From Acuticoccus kalidii (GTDB lineage: Bacteria > Pseudomonadota > Alphaproteobacteria > Rhizobiales > Amorphaceae): 64,000 bases of DNA. Shown one piece after another: positions 37,728 to 47,600 of this stretch. The DNA lies in the NCBI RefSeq assembly GCF_021556395.1, contig NZ_JAKGCS010000024.1, positions 496,001 through 560,000 on the forward strand. The letters run 5' to 3'. The notes under the pieces were generated by a model that did not search any database, was not told where the DNA came from, and was given only the letters and a program-made list of their open reading frames with translations. The position numbers were made by a program, and so were the translations under genes. Position 1 is the first letter of the stretch. Each line of letters starts with the position of its first letter.

Positions 37728-38237
37728 TCAACCGCCGCCGGCGACCGGAACCCGCCCGGGCGCTGCACCGCGCGGATCGCGCAGGCTGGCGGCGGCCTCG
37801 CGCCGCGCTGCCGTCAGTTCCACCGCCATCTGCAGCGAGCGGGCGATGCGTTCGGCGCGCTCGATCACGTGGTCCGCCCCGGCGGGCGTGCACACCTCGT
37901 GCGCCGTCTCGCGGAAGAGCATCAGCCAATGCGCAAAGTGCGCCGCCTCGACCGGAAGCGGCGCATGGAGGGGAACCGGGCGGCCGTGATAGCTCCCCGT
38001 CATGAGAGCGACGGAGCACCAGAAGCCCACCATCCGCTCGAGGTGCCGCGCCCAGTCCGTGATGCGCGCCGCGAAGATCGGGCCGAGCAAGTCGTCGGCG
38101 CGGATCTTGGCGTAGAACCGATGGACGAGCGTGCGCAGAACCGCCTCGTCGAGGCCGGTCTCCTCCATGATGGCGGCCGTCATCTCCGGGCGGGAGGAGG
38201 CGACGATCGGGATCGTTTCGGATTCGTGTGCGGTCAT
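37728..38237 (-). CDS. group III truncated haemoglobin
   Basis: A 169-residue globin. Group III features are LVHRFYAKIRADDLLGPIF, the WARHLERMVGFW helix and the proximal-His region HAPLPVEAAHFAHWL. Such globins bind O2 and NO and are linked to NO detoxification. It is divergent from an NsrR-like regulator across a shared 25-bp palindrome. The frame extends to a TTG at 38252, but ATG at 38237 is the more likely start. A 30-residue C-terminal tail is unusual but may be disordered. Confidence 0.88.
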   Translation of the reverse strand: MTAHESETIPIVASSRPEMTAAIMEETGLDEAVLRTLVHRFYAKIRADDLLGPIFAARITDWARHLERMVGFWCSVALMTGSYHGRPVPLHAPLPVEAAHFAHWLMLFRETAHEVCTPAGADHVIERAERIARSLQMAVELTAARREAAASLRDPRGAAPGRVPVAGGG

Positions 38238-38280
38238 GGCCCATCTCGCCAACGCGGTCTTGCCATCAGACTAGGATCTC

Positions 38281-38305
38281 GAATAGGTATTGTAAATACC
38301 GATTC
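38281..38305. promoter_or_regulatory. 25-bp palindromic operator between haemoglobin and Rrf2 genes
   Basis: The core GGTATT-GTA-AATACC is flanked by matching GAAT/ATTC tetranucleotides one base away on each side, giving a long near-perfect inverted repeat. It is 44 bp from the haemoglobin ATG and 19 bp from the regulator GTG. Size and position suit an NsrR-type dimer repressing both genes. Confidence 0.7.
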
Positions 38306-38323
38306 ATCGGAGCTCGACGAGCC

Positions 38324-38740
38324 GTGCGCCTCACCTCCTTCACCGATTACGGGCTGCGCATGTTGATGCGCATGGCGAGCGACCCGGACCGCCTTTTCTC
38401 GACCGCCGAGCTCGCACGGGAGTTCGGCGTGCCGCGCAACCACCTCGCCAAGATCATGCAGCGCCTCGCCCGAACCGGCCTCGTGGAAACGCGGCGCGGT
38501 GGCGGCGGCGGCGCCGTTCTCGCGGCCGAGGCCGGTCGCACCGGCCTCGGGACGATTGTCCGCCTGTTGGAAGAGGGCCAACCTCTCGTCGAATGCTTCG
38601 CCGCCGATGGCGGCCACTGTGTTGTCGATGGACAGTGCCGTCTCAAAGTCCGCCTTCGCGCCGCCGAAAGCGCCTTCTTCGCCGACCTCGACCGATCGAC
38701 TCTCGCCGACATCACGCTTCCCCGGCCCGTCCCCGCGTGA
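38324..38740 (+). CDS. Rrf2-family regulator, NsrR-like (Fe-S, NO-sensing)
   Basis: A 138-residue Rrf2 protein. It begins RLTSFTDYGLRMLMRMA, typical of NsrR, and has Cys91, Cys99 and Cys105 (ECFAADGGHC, GQCRLK), the spacing of the NsrR [Fe-S] ligands. NO destroys the cluster and lifts repression. The GTG at 38324 gives the family start. The divergent haemoglobin gene is the obvious target. Confidence 0.85.
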   Translation: MRLTSFTDYGLRMLMRMASDPDRLFSTAELAREFGVPRNHLAKIMQRLARTGLVETRRGGGGGAVLAAEAGRTGLGTIVRLLEEGQPLVECFAADGGHCVVDGQCRLKVRLRAAESAFFADLDRSTLADITLPRPVPA

Positions 38741-38864
38741 CGCCCTCGGCGCTCGGCCATCGCCAGGATGGGGTCACTTTCGTATGAATGGCGCCCCTAT
38801 GAAGCCGCCGGCATGATAAACGGCCGAACCGCACGTTAAACGTCCCCGCAAGCGAGCTCTGACC

Positions 38865-39614
38865 ATGACCATCACCAAGCACGAGGAACTCGAGGGGCTG
38901 AAGGAGATCGGCCGCGTCGTCGCGATCACTATGCACACCATGGCCAAAGCGATGGAGCCCGGCATGACGACGCGCGAGCTCGACGAGATCGGCCGCGACC
39001 TGTTGGAGCGCGAGGGCGCCCTCTCCGCCCCGCAATCCTGTTACGATTTTCCCGGCGCGACCTGCATCAGCATCAATGAGGAAATCGCGCACGGGATCCC
39101 CGGCGACCGGGTGATCGCGGCGGGCGATCTCGTCAATATCGACGTGTCGGCCTCGAAGGATGGCTATTTCGCCGACACGGGGGCGACCTTCCGTGTCCCG
39201 CCGGTGAATGCCGGGCTCGACCGGCTCTGCCGCGACGGCCATCGAGCGATGGAAATCGGCATTGCGCAGGTGGGAAGCGGCAAGCCGATTTCCGGGATCG
39301 GCAAGGCGATCGGGCGTTTCGCCTCCGTGCGCGGCTACACGCTGATCCGCAATCTCGCGAGCCACGGCGTCGGCCGCTCCTTGCACGAATATCCCGAGGA
39401 GATCGCAACCTGGCCGACGCGGAACGACAAGCGGCGGCTCGCGAAAGGCCAGGTGCTGACGATCGAGCCCTTCCTGTCCAAAGGCGGCCAGTGGGCGAGC
39501 GAAGGGCGCGATGGCTGGACGCTCTACAGCGAGCCGCGCGCCCCCGTCGTCCAATATGAGCACACCGTCGTCGCGACGGATCGCGGTGCGCTCGTCCTCA
39601 CGCTGCCGGGGTGA
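38865..39614 (+). CDS. map: type I methionine aminopeptidase (probable second copy)
   Basis: A 249-residue pita-bread-fold metallopeptidase. The metal ligands appear in IDVSASKDGYFADTGATF (two Asp), ASHGVGRSLHE (His), LTIEPFL (Glu) and VQYEHTVV (Glu). It removes initiator Met. The absence of ribosomal-protein neighbours suggests an accessory copy. It precedes the Zur-like box and a metallochaperone GTPase, so a role in zinc shortage is possible. Confidence 0.9.
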   Translation: MTITKHEELEGLKEIGRVVAITMHTMAKAMEPGMTTRELDEIGRDLLEREGALSAPQSCYDFPGATCISINEEIAHGIPGDRVIAAGDLVNIDVSASKDGYFADTGATFRVPPVNAGLDRLCRDGHRAMEIGIAQVGSGKPISGIGKAIGRFASVRGYTLIRNLASHGVGRSLHEYPEEIATWPTRNDKRRLAKGQVLTIEPFLSKGGQWASEGRDGWTLYSEPRAPVVQYEHTVVATDRGALVLTLPG

Positions 39615-39667
39615 ATGGCGGCCGGCGCGCCGCGAACCTTGCGCCGCGCTGGACGAGCCCCATGTTT

Positions 39668-39690
39668 GAGGTGTTACGTTATAACACCTC
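39668..39690. promoter_or_regulatory. Zur-like palindrome upstream of the plus-strand COG0523 gene
   Basis: A 23-bp imperfect inverted repeat with GTGTTA and TAACAC arms and central GTTACGTTATAAC. It lies 73 bp upstream of the GTPase ATG and resembles the box in front of the second COG0523 gene. Confidence 0.65.
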
Positions 39691-39762
39691 ACCAGGCCGC
39701 CCGAGCCGCATGAAGCCGGGTGGCCGCCCCGCCTCCCAAACCAGACATCGTGGAGCATCGAT

Positions 39763-40926
39763 ATGAGCGCCTCGCGCCAACCGACGGACGTCATCGTCCT
39801 CACCGGATTTCTCGGCGCGGGGAAGTCGACCCTGCTGCGAACGTTCCTGACCGGCCGGGAGAGCGCGGATTGCGGCGTCATCATCAACGAGTTCGGTGAT
39901 GTCGCGATCGACCACGATCTCGTCGCGGAGGGGCTGCCGGAGGTCGCCGTGACGACAACTGGCTGCCTCTGCTGCACGGCGGGAAGCGACATTCGCGCCT
40001 CGATCGCCGAGCTGCACGATGCGGCCGCCAAGCTCGGCCGCCTCCCCTTGCGCCGGGTGATCGTGGAGACCACGGGCCTTGCGAACCCCGCGCCCGTGAT
40101 CAACCAGCTCGTCGCCGGCGCCGTCCCCGCCTTCGGGCTGCGCGATCACGTTGTCGCCCGTCACTACCGGCTCGCCGGCGTCGTCGCGGTGTTCGATGCC
40201 GTCGAGGGGCCGGCGACGCTCGAGCGGCACAGCGAATGCGTCAAGCAGATCGCCTTGGCCGACCGCATCCTCCTCACGAAGGCCGACCTTCTCGACGCCG
40301 CGGATCGGACCGCTGAAACGCGCCATCGCATGGAACTCCTCGGACAGATCAACCCCGATGCGCCGATCACCGATATTTCGGCCGAGGATTTCGATATCGA
40401 GGCCGCCTTCGCGCCCCGCCATTATGCCCCGCGCGATCTCGGGGCAAACCTTGAGGGCTGGTTGCCGGATGCGTCCCCCGACAGTGGCCACGATCATCAC
40501 CATGGGCACGAGCATGGACACGGTCACAACCATGACCACCATCACGAGCCCGTCCGGCGCGCCGACGGCACCTTCGGCATCGGCACCGTGAGCGTCATGA
40601 AGGACGAGCCGATCGAGAAGAGCGCGCTGGCGCACGCCCTCGATCTCGCCGGTCTCTTCTATGGTGCCAACCTGTTGCGGATGAAGGGGATCGTCGCCTT
40701 TTCCGACGAGCCGGACACGCCCCACGTCCTTCAGGTGGTGCAACACGTCATCCACCCGCTGGAACGGCTCGAAAAATGGCCGAGCGAGGACCGCCGGACC
40801 CGCATCGTCGCCATCACCCACGGCATCGACCCGCAGGTGGTGGAGGAAATGCTGTCCGCCATGACCGCGAATGGCGCCCAAATCGCCCCGGAGGCGGCAC
40901 CCACCGCAGAGATGCCGACGCGCTGA
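39763..40926 (+). CDS. COG0523/CobW-family GTPase with His-rich metal-binding loop
   Basis: A 387-residue G3E GTPase. Walker A is GFLGAGKST (residues 15-23), the metal motif CLCC is at 68-71, and a long His-rich loop (GHDHHHGHEHGHGHNH, about residues 242-262) separates it from the CobW C-terminal domain. Such proteins hand zinc to client enzymes under zinc limitation. The His-rich loop and Zur-like box favour zinc over cobalt. Client proteins are not known; the adjacent methionine aminopeptidase is one candidate. Confidence 0.9.
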   Translation: MSASRQPTDVIVLTGFLGAGKSTLLRTFLTGRESADCGVIINEFGDVAIDHDLVAEGLPEVAVTTTGCLCCTAGSDIRASIAELHDAAAKLGRLPLRRVIVETTGLANPAPVINQLVAGAVPAFGLRDHVVARHYRLAGVVAVFDAVEGPATLERHSECVKQIALADRILLTKADLLDAADRTAETRHRMELLGQINPDAPITDISAEDFDIEAAFAPRHYAPRDLGANLEGWLPDASPDSGHDHHHGHEHGHGHNHDHHHEPVRRADGTFGIGTVSVMKDEPIEKSALAHALDLAGLFYGANLLRMKGIVAFSDEPDTPHVLQVVQHVIHPLERLEKWPSEDRRTRIVAITHGIDPQVVEEMLSAMTANGAQIAPEAAPTAEMPTR

Positions 40927-40971
40927 ACGCGCCGGCGCGCCCTCGTCCGGGACGTCCGTCCGGCGCGCCCG

Positions 40972-42225
40972 TCAGGCGCCGGCGCGGCCCCAGGCGGGAA
41001 ATGGATCCGGCAATCGGCGAAAGGCGGCGGGATCGAAGCGGCGCCCGTCCGGCTCGCCGACGAGGCAGGCGTCGAGCGCGGCGCGGATCGCCGCTTCGTC
41101 CATCCCCGTTCCGATGAAGACGAGCTCCTGGCGCCGGTCGCCCCAACCGGGCGCCCAATGACGCGTCAGCATCGCCTGCCATTCCGAATGCTCGGGCCAG
41201 CGCTCTTTGGGCACCGCGGCCCACCAGAGCCCCATCGCGCCCGTCCGCCCGATTGATCCGGCGAGGCTGAACTCGCCAACATAAGCCGGCCGCGTCGCGA
41301 GCCAGAACAAGCCCTTTGCACGGATGAGGCCCGGAAAACTCGTCGCCGTGAAGGCCTGAAAGCGCTCCGGATGGAATGGCCGGCGGGCGCGATAGACGAA
41401 GCTCGACACGCCGTATTCCTCCGTCTCCGGCACGTGGCTCGAAAACGAGTTCAGCTCCTTGAACCAGAGGGGATGCGCGTGCGCCGCGTCGAAATCGAAA
41501 CGGCCGGTATCGAGCACGGCGTCGAGCGCGACGCGCCCGAAATCCGTCTCGATCAGCCGCGCGTCGGCATTCAGTGCCCTGATGATGGCCCGCACATTCG
41601 CGAGCGTGGAGGGATCGACCTCACTCACCTTGTTGAGGACGACGATATCGGCAAACTCGATCTGGTCGACGAGGAGATCGACCAGCGTTCGCTCGTCCTC
41701 GTCCCCCGCGACCTCGCCGCGATCCTTGAGGAAATCGCGGCTGCCATAGTCGCGCAGTAGGTTCGCGGCATCGACCACCGTCACCATGGTATCGAGACGG
41801 GCGACGTCGGAGAGGGAAATTCCGGCCTCGTCGCGGAACTCGAACGTCGCCGCGACCGGCAGTGGTTCGGCGATCCCGGTGCCCTCGATCAGGAGATAGT
41901 CGAAGCGGTCCTCGCCGGCGAGGCGGCGCACCTCGGACAGAAGGTCGTCCCGCAAGGTGCAGCAGATGCAGCCGTTCGTCAGCTCGACGAGCCGCTCGTC
42001 GGTCCGCGAGAGTGTTCCGCCATTCCGCACGAGGTCGGCGTCGATATTCACCTCGCTCATGTCGTTGACGATCACCGCGACGCGGCGACCCTCGCGGTTG
42101 TTGAGAACGTGATTGAGAAGCGTCGTCTTGCCCGCTCCGAGAAAGCCGGAGAGGACGGTGACGGGCAGTCGCCCATCCTGTCGCACCGGCTTTCGCAGGG
42201 TCTCGCGGTCGTCGAACTCGGTCAT
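40972..42225 (-). CDS. COG0523-family GTPase, ZigA/YjiA-like
   Basis: A 417-residue G3E GTPase. Walker [10 protein letters not shown] is at 27-35, CICC at 86-89 and the guanine motif LNKVSEVD later. The C-terminal CobW domain has [14 protein letters not shown], typical of the ZigA/ZagA subgroup, and there is no His-rich loop. A perfect 18-bp Zur-like palindrome ends 17 bp upstream of the ATG. It converges with the other COG0523 gene, giving two different zinc metallochaperones back to back at their 3' ends. Confidence 0.9.
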   Translation of the reverse strand: MTEFDDRETLRKPVRQDGRLPVTVLSGFLGAGKTTLLNHVLNNREGRRVAVIVNDMSEVNIDADLVRNGGTLSRTDERLVELTNGCICCTLRDDLLSEVRRLAGEDRFDYLLIEGTGIAEPLPVAATFEFRDEAGISLSDVARLDTMVTVVDAANLLRDYGSRDFLKDRGEVAGDEDERTLVDLLVDQIEFADIVVLNKVSEVDPSTLANVRAIIRALNADARLIETDFGRVALDAVLDTGRFDFDAAHAHPLWFKELNSFSSHVPETEEYGVSSFVYRARRPFHPERFQAFTATSFPGLIRAKGLFWLATRPAYVGEFSLAGSIGRTGAMGLWWAAVPKERWPEHSEWQAMLTRHWAPGWGDRRQELVFIGTGMDEAAIRAALDACLVGEPDGRRFDPAAFRRLPDPFPAWGRAGA

Positions 42226-42242
42226 CCGGGCACCTGTGTAAC

Positions 42243-42260
42243 GTTATGTTATAACATAAC
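42243..42260. promoter_or_regulatory. perfect Zur-like palindrome GTTATGTTA/TAACATAAC
   Basis: A perfect 18-bp inverted repeat in the short upstream region of the ZigA-like gene, where binding would block RNA polymerase. It shares the GTTA..TAAC architecture with the site at 39668. Confidence 0.75.
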
Positions 42261-42337
42261 ACTAGCCAGCCAACCGATCCCCCGCAAGCGCCCGACCGAT
42301 CTCAGGCGCCTACCGTTCGGTCGGTCGGGGTGCCTCG

Positions 42338-43354
42338 TCAGACGGTGATTGCGGGAAGCACGACCTCCTCGACGAGGTCGTGCAGGTCGCCGACATGACC
42401 GTCGCTGCGCGCCGGCCGCGTCGGATCGGAGGTCACGGCGATGGTGAGCGCGACGTCATCCATGATGTAGATCATCTGGCCGCCATAGCCGCGCGCGTAG
42501 ACGGCCCGCGTCCCGCCAATCTCCGTCTCGAACCAACCGAAACCGTAGGCATCGCCGGAGAAGGGAGAGCGGGTGCGCATGACGAGCGAGGTCTCGATCC
42601 AATCCGACGGGACGACCTGCGTTTGCCCATAGCGGCCGTCGAGGCGGACGAGTTCGCCGATCTTCGCGAGCGCGCGGGGCGACAGCGCCATGTTGTTGCC
42701 GCCCATATAGTAGCCCTGCGGATCGCGCGTCCAAGCCGGGATCGCGATGTCGAGCGGCTCGCCCAACCACTCGCGCGCGAGGTCGAGAAGGCTGCGATCG
42801 GCCAGGCGCGCGATGACGACGCCGAGAAGGTGATAGCTCCCCGTGGAGTACTGGAAGCGCTCGCCCGGCTCCGCCTCGAACGGGCGCGTCAGCACATAGC
42901 GGACCCAATCGGGACTTTCGACCCACGCGCCATAATTCGGCCCCGAGGTCCGTTCGAGACCCGCCTGCATCGTGAGAAGGTCGGCGATCGTGATGGCTTC
43001 GACCCGCGGATCGGCATCATCCGGCAGAAGATCGGGCACGAGAGCGCCGAGCGTCGCGTCGGTCCCCGGCAGGATGCCCCGATCGATGGCGATCCCGGTC
43101 ATCAGCGCGACGATGGATTTCGAGACGGATTTGACGTTGACCGCCTGTTCGAGGCTCGGCCCGCGAAACACCTCCTCGAAGCGCGTCTCGCCGTGATGCA
43201 GGATCGTCAGCGAGTGGAGCTGATCGAGGCCGGCCGCCTTCTCGGCCAGCCCGTCGAACGACACGGCGTTGGCCGCAAGGAGGCTGGTCGGCATCGCGGC
43301 CGCTCCGAGGAGCGAAGCAAGCACGGCACGTCGATCAAGCGACAACGACTTCAT
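42338..43354 (-). CDS. beta-lactamase-fold serine hydrolase (class C-like), exported
   Basis: A 338-residue serine hydrolase. The twin-arginine-like leader SLDRRAVLASLLGAAAM suggests export. The SxxK nucleophile motif is SVSK (Ser76/Lys79), and YSTGSYHLLG carries the Tyr of the Y-x-N/S motif. Homologues are esterases, peptidases or beta-lactamases; function cannot be narrowed. The start at 43354 gives the leader directly; upstream frame is not conserved-looking. A hairpin with 9-bp arms (42291-42329) follows the stop. Confidence 0.85.
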   Translation of the reverse strand: MKSLSLDRRAVLASLLGAAAMPTSLLAANAVSFDGLAEKAAGLDQLHSLTILHHGETRFEEVFRGPSLEQAVNVKSVSKSIVALMTGIAIDRGILPGTDATLGALVPDLLPDDADPRVEAITIADLLTMQAGLERTSGPNYGAWVESPDWVRYVLTRPFEAEPGERFQYSTGSYHLLGVVIARLADRSLLDLAREWLGEPLDIAIPAWTRDPQGYYMGGNNMALSPRALAKIGELVRLDGRYGQTQVVPSDWIETSLVMRTRSPFSGDAYGFGWFETEIGGTRAVYARGYGGQMIYIMDDVALTIAVTSDPTRPARSDGHVGDLHDLVEEVVLPAITV

Positions 43355-43522
43355 GAACTCTATCCCAACTGTTCCGCGGACCGTGCGGCCCTTAGCGAGC
43401 CGGGGTGATACGACCATCGCCGTCGACCACCCCAGGCGGCGAATGGCAGCACCATCCGGCCTTCGCGCGCCCGGCGCAAAACGCGTTTGCGTGTTCCGCC
43501 GGCCGGGCGAGGCGCCGTCGCC

Positions 43523-44362
43523 TCAAGGGTCCGGCGCGACGAGAAGGAGCTCGAAGGTGATGAGGACGGGCGCCCCGCCCGGCCGCAGCGTGCCACGAAA
43601 CTGGCCGCCCGCGGGATCGACGCAATGGACCGGCAGGCGGTCGGCCCGCGCGCCGGGCAGCGTCAGAACCTCCGAAAAGAGCGACTCCATCGTGGCAGCA
43701 TCGGTGAAATCGGCGCCGATCAGGCTGCCGATGCCGAAGACCGCCGCGTCGGGCCGTCCGAAAAGGTCGATCGACAAGGCGGGCAACGCCGCCGTCAGCT
43801 CCTCGAACGGGGTCAAGGTCATGATCGCGGCGTTCGGCTCGCCCGTCTCCGTCGGGATCGGACAGGCGCGGAAGATGGAAAATGCGGTCTCCGCGTCGTC
43901 CATCACGTCGAACCGGCCGCCGGTGAAGATGTAGCCCGTCACCGCCATGTCTCGGGCGATCGTCACATCGCCGGGCAAAAGATGGCCGGCGCGCTGGACG
44001 CCGTCGTCATTCCAGACCGCGTGGCAATGGAGGAACCACGCGCCATTCTTGCGGCCGACGGTGGCGACGGCATGCTCGAGCGCGGCGAACGCTCCGCCGT
44101 GCGTGTCGCTATACCAGGCGACGCGGATGCCGTCGGGCGAGCCGCCGCGGGGCATCACGAACTGGAAGGGGCCGATCTCCAAGCCGTCGAGGACCAACAT
44201 CGCGCTGTCGCCGCCCTCACCCGCCACCGCCTCGGCGACGGCATCCATCAGCGTCCGCCCGCCGGCAAGGCGCAGGGCGACACGGCGCACCGTGCCGGGC
44301 ACGACATGCTGCCGCGCGATGCCACGGGGGCCGGGATGGCGGATCGCGTCCGTCCGGCTCAT
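43523..44362 (-). CDS. protein with two PPC/DUF296-like domains
   Basis: About 279 residues. The first half (ALRLAGGRTLMDAVAEAV..., HCHAVWNDDGVQRAGHLLPGD) and the second half (IMTLTPFEELTAALPALS..., FGIGSLIGA) both match the PPC/DUF296 fold, found in plant AT-hook proteins and in bacterial one-domain proteins. The conserved HCHA/GHLL histidines of the first copy suggest a metal site. Bacterial function is unknown. The start at 44362 is the first ATG in register with the fold. Confidence 0.6.
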   Translation of the reverse strand: MSRTDAIRHPGPRGIARQHVVPGTVRRVALRLAGGRTLMDAVAEAVAGEGGDSAMLVLDGLEIGPFQFVMPRGGSPDGIRVAWYSDTHGGAFAALEHAVATVGRKNGAWFLHCHAVWNDDGVQRAGHLLPGDVTIARDMAVTGYIFTGGRFDVMDDAETAFSIFRACPIPTETGEPNAAIMTLTPFEELTAALPALSIDLFGRPDAAVFGIGSLIGADFTDAATMESLFSEVLTLPGARADRLPVHCVDPAGGQFRGTLRPGGAPVLITFELLLVAPDP

Positions 44363-44537
44363 CGGCGGGTCGCAGCGCGCATCGCGCGCCGTTCCGACGA
44401 GGTGCCGTCGCGCCCCGTCATGGCGCAAGGGCCGGACGACGGGTCCGGCCGCGGATCGATGGAGGGGAACATGTCGAAACGGCCTCGCGCGGATGAGATC
44501 GGCAACGACTATAACGGCCCGACGCCCCACACGTTAA

Positions 44538-44569
44538 GGGCGGCCCCGTCGCCGAGGCCGCCCTTTTTT
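44538..44569 (+). terminator. strong intrinsic terminator, plus orientation, with no matching plus-strand gene
   Basis: GGGCGGCC and GGCCGCCC form an 8-bp stem around a 10-nt loop followed by six T. Read on the minus strand only TT follows, so it is weaker there, though it may also serve the RND operon that ends 54 bp away. No plus-strand protein gene is recognised upstream. Confidence 0.7.
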
Positions 44570-44623
44570 CGCCGAACGCGGCGCGCTTGCGCCACCGCGT
44601 CACCTGTCCCCGGACGCGCCGGG

Positions 44624-47600
44624 TCAGGTCGTCGGTTCGGTCGCCACGGCGTGGTCCGACGGGAATGGCCGCACCCCGGTGAGGCGCCGCAGCGCCACGT
44701 AGAAGACCGGCGTGAAGAAGAGGCCGAAGATCGTGACGCCCAGCATCCCGGAGAACACCGCCGTCCCGAGCGAGACGCGCATCTCCGCGCCCGGCCCTTC
44801 CGCCAGCATCAGCGGCACCACGCCGAGAATGAAGGCGAAGGCCGTCATCAGGATCGGACGCAGGCGCAGCCGGCACGCATCGACCGTCGCCTCGATCAGC
44901 GATTTGCCTTCCGCCTCCCCCTGCCGCGCGAACTCGACGATGAGGATCGCGTTCTTCGCCGCCAGACCGACGAGCACCACGAGCCCCACCTGGGTGAGCA
45001 CGTTGTTGTCGAGCCCGCGCAGGTTCACCCCGATGAGGGCCGCGAGGATCGACAGCGGCACGATCAGGATGATCGCGATCGGCAGCACCCAGCTCTCATA
45101 GAGCGCCGCCATCGCGAGGAACGCGAAGAGCACGGCGAGGCCGAAGATGAGCACCGCCGAATCGCCGGTCGATCGCTCCTGGAAGGCGAGCTCGGTCCAC
45201 TCATAGGAGATCCCCGCCGGCGCGACCTCCTGCACCGCCCGCTCCATCGCATCGAGCGCATCTCCCGTCGATGTTCCGGGCGCCGCGTTCCCCTGGAGCG
45301 GCACCGACACGTACATATTGTACCGCTGGACGAGCGCCGGGCCCGCCTCCTCCCGCACCGACATCACGGTGCCGAGCGGCACCAGCGCACCCGACTCGGC
45401 TCGAACCTTGAGCCGCAGGAGATCCTTGACGGAGGCGCGGAACGGCGCGTCCGCCTGGGCTCGGACCTGGAAGACCCGGCCGAAGGCGTTGAAGTCGTTC
45501 ACGTAGGCGGTGCCGAAATTGGTGCTGAGCGCGTCGAAGATATTGGGGATCGGCACGTTCAGCATCCGCGCCTTGTCGCGCTCGATGTCGAGATAGATTT
45601 GTGGGCTCGACGCCGAGAAGGTGGTGAAGACACCGGCAAGGCCCGGCGATTCGGCGGCGACGTTCATCGCCTCATAGGCGGAGGCGAGCACCCGGTCGAC
45701 ATCGGCCCCGTCACGGTCCTGGAGCTGGATCTTGAAGCCGCCCTGGTTGCCGATACCGGGCACCGACGGAGGCGGCACGGCGATGATGAAGGCCTCCTCG
45801 ATCGACTGGAGCCGGGCATAGAGCGCGCCGATGATCTCGGTCGCGCCGTGTCCCTCCTTCAGCCGCTCCTCGAAGGGTTGAAACCCCGCGAAGATCGCCG
45901 CCGAATCCGACTGGTTGGTGAAGGTCGCGGCGGAGAATCCGGCGAAGGCCACGGCGTCCTTCACCCCCGGCGTCGCCTTGATGATGTCGGAGGCCTCACG
46001 CGTCACCGCGTCCGTGCGGGACAGGGACGCCCCGTCCGGCAGCTTCAGCACGACGATCGCATACCCCTGATCCTGTTCGGGGATGAAGCCTTGCGGCGTC
46101 GTCGTCAGCATCCACCAGGTCGCGAAGAGGAGCGCGACGAAACCGCCCACCATGATCGTGAGCATCACCGCCCCGGAGACGAAGAAGCGCACCATCGCCC
46201 CGTAACCCCGTGCGAGGAGGTCGAAGCCGCGGTTGAACCCGCCCGCGAGAGCGGCGCCGATGCGGCCGATCCCGCGCGGCTCGCGATGCTCGTGACGCGA
46301 CTTCAGGAAGAGCGCCGCGAGCGCCGGTGACAGCGTCAGCGAGTTGAGGCCCGACAGGGCGGTCGCCGCCGCGATCGTCACCGCGAACTGCTGGTAGAAT
46401 TGACCGGTGATGCCGGGAATGAAGGCGGTCGGCACGAACACGGCGACGAGCACCAGCGTGATCGCGATGACCGCCGAGCCGACCTCGTTCATCGTGCGGT
46501 GGGAGGCCGCCCGCGGGTCGAGCCCCTCGTCGATATTGCGCTCCACGTTCTCGACCACGACGATCGCGTCGTCGACGACGATGCCGATGGCGAGCACGAG
46601 GCCGAAGAGGGTGAGAAGGTTCAGCGAATAGCCGAACGCCAGCATGACCGCGAACGTGCCGATCAACGACACCGGAATCGCGATGATCGGAATGATCGCC
46701 GTCCGCCACGACTGGAGGAACACGACGACGACGAGGATCACGAGGAGCATCGCCTCGACGATCGTCTTGTAGACCTCGTAGACCGACTCGGCGATATACT
46801 CGGTCGGATTGTAGACGATGCTGTATTCGAGCCCCGGCGGGAAGTCGGCCGCCAGCGTCCGCATCGTCGACTGGATCTCCTCCGCCGCGTCCAGCGCATT
46901 GGTGCCGGGACGCTGGAAGATCGCGAGCGCCACCGCCGGCTGGTTGTTGAGATAGGAGTTGGTGACGTAATCCTGCGCGCCGAGCTCGATGCGGGCGATG
47001 TCCTGAAGCTGGATCAGCCGCCCATCCTCGGTGTCTTTGACGATGACGTAACGGAAGTCACGCGCTTCGTCGAACCGGCCCTGGGTCGTGACCGCGAGCT
47101 GGAACGCGTTGCCGTCCGGCTCCGGCGGCGCGCCGACGGTGCCGCCGGACACCTGGACGTTCTGCTCGCGCAGCGCCTGGACGACATCCGACGCGGTCAT
47201 GCCGTAGGCCGAGAGCCGCTCCGGGTTCAGCCAGATGCGCATCGCATAGCGCCGCTCACCGAAGATGATGAGATCGCCGACGCCGTCGAGCCGGGTGAGG
47301 ATGTCCCGCACGCGGCTGCGGGCATAGTTCGAGATATAGAGCTGGTCATAGGTGTCGTCCGGCGAGAGCATGTGGACGACCATCATCAGGTCCGGCGACG
47401 ATTTCAGCGTCGTGATGCCGAGGCGGCGCACCTCCTCCGGCAAGCGCGGCTCGGCGATCGCCACCCGGTTCTGGACGAGCACCTGCGCCTGATCGAGATC
47501 CGTGCCGAGGCGGAACGTGATGGTGAGCGCCATCGAGCCGTCGGCGGTGGAATAAGACGACATGTAGAGCATGTCCTCGACGCCGTTCACCTCCTCCTCG

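Noticed and set aside
43487..46330. A 947-codon plus-strand open frame spanning the PPC gene, the gap and part of the RND gene
   Set aside because: It crosses a strong plus-strand terminator and two real genes on the other strand and shows no domain.
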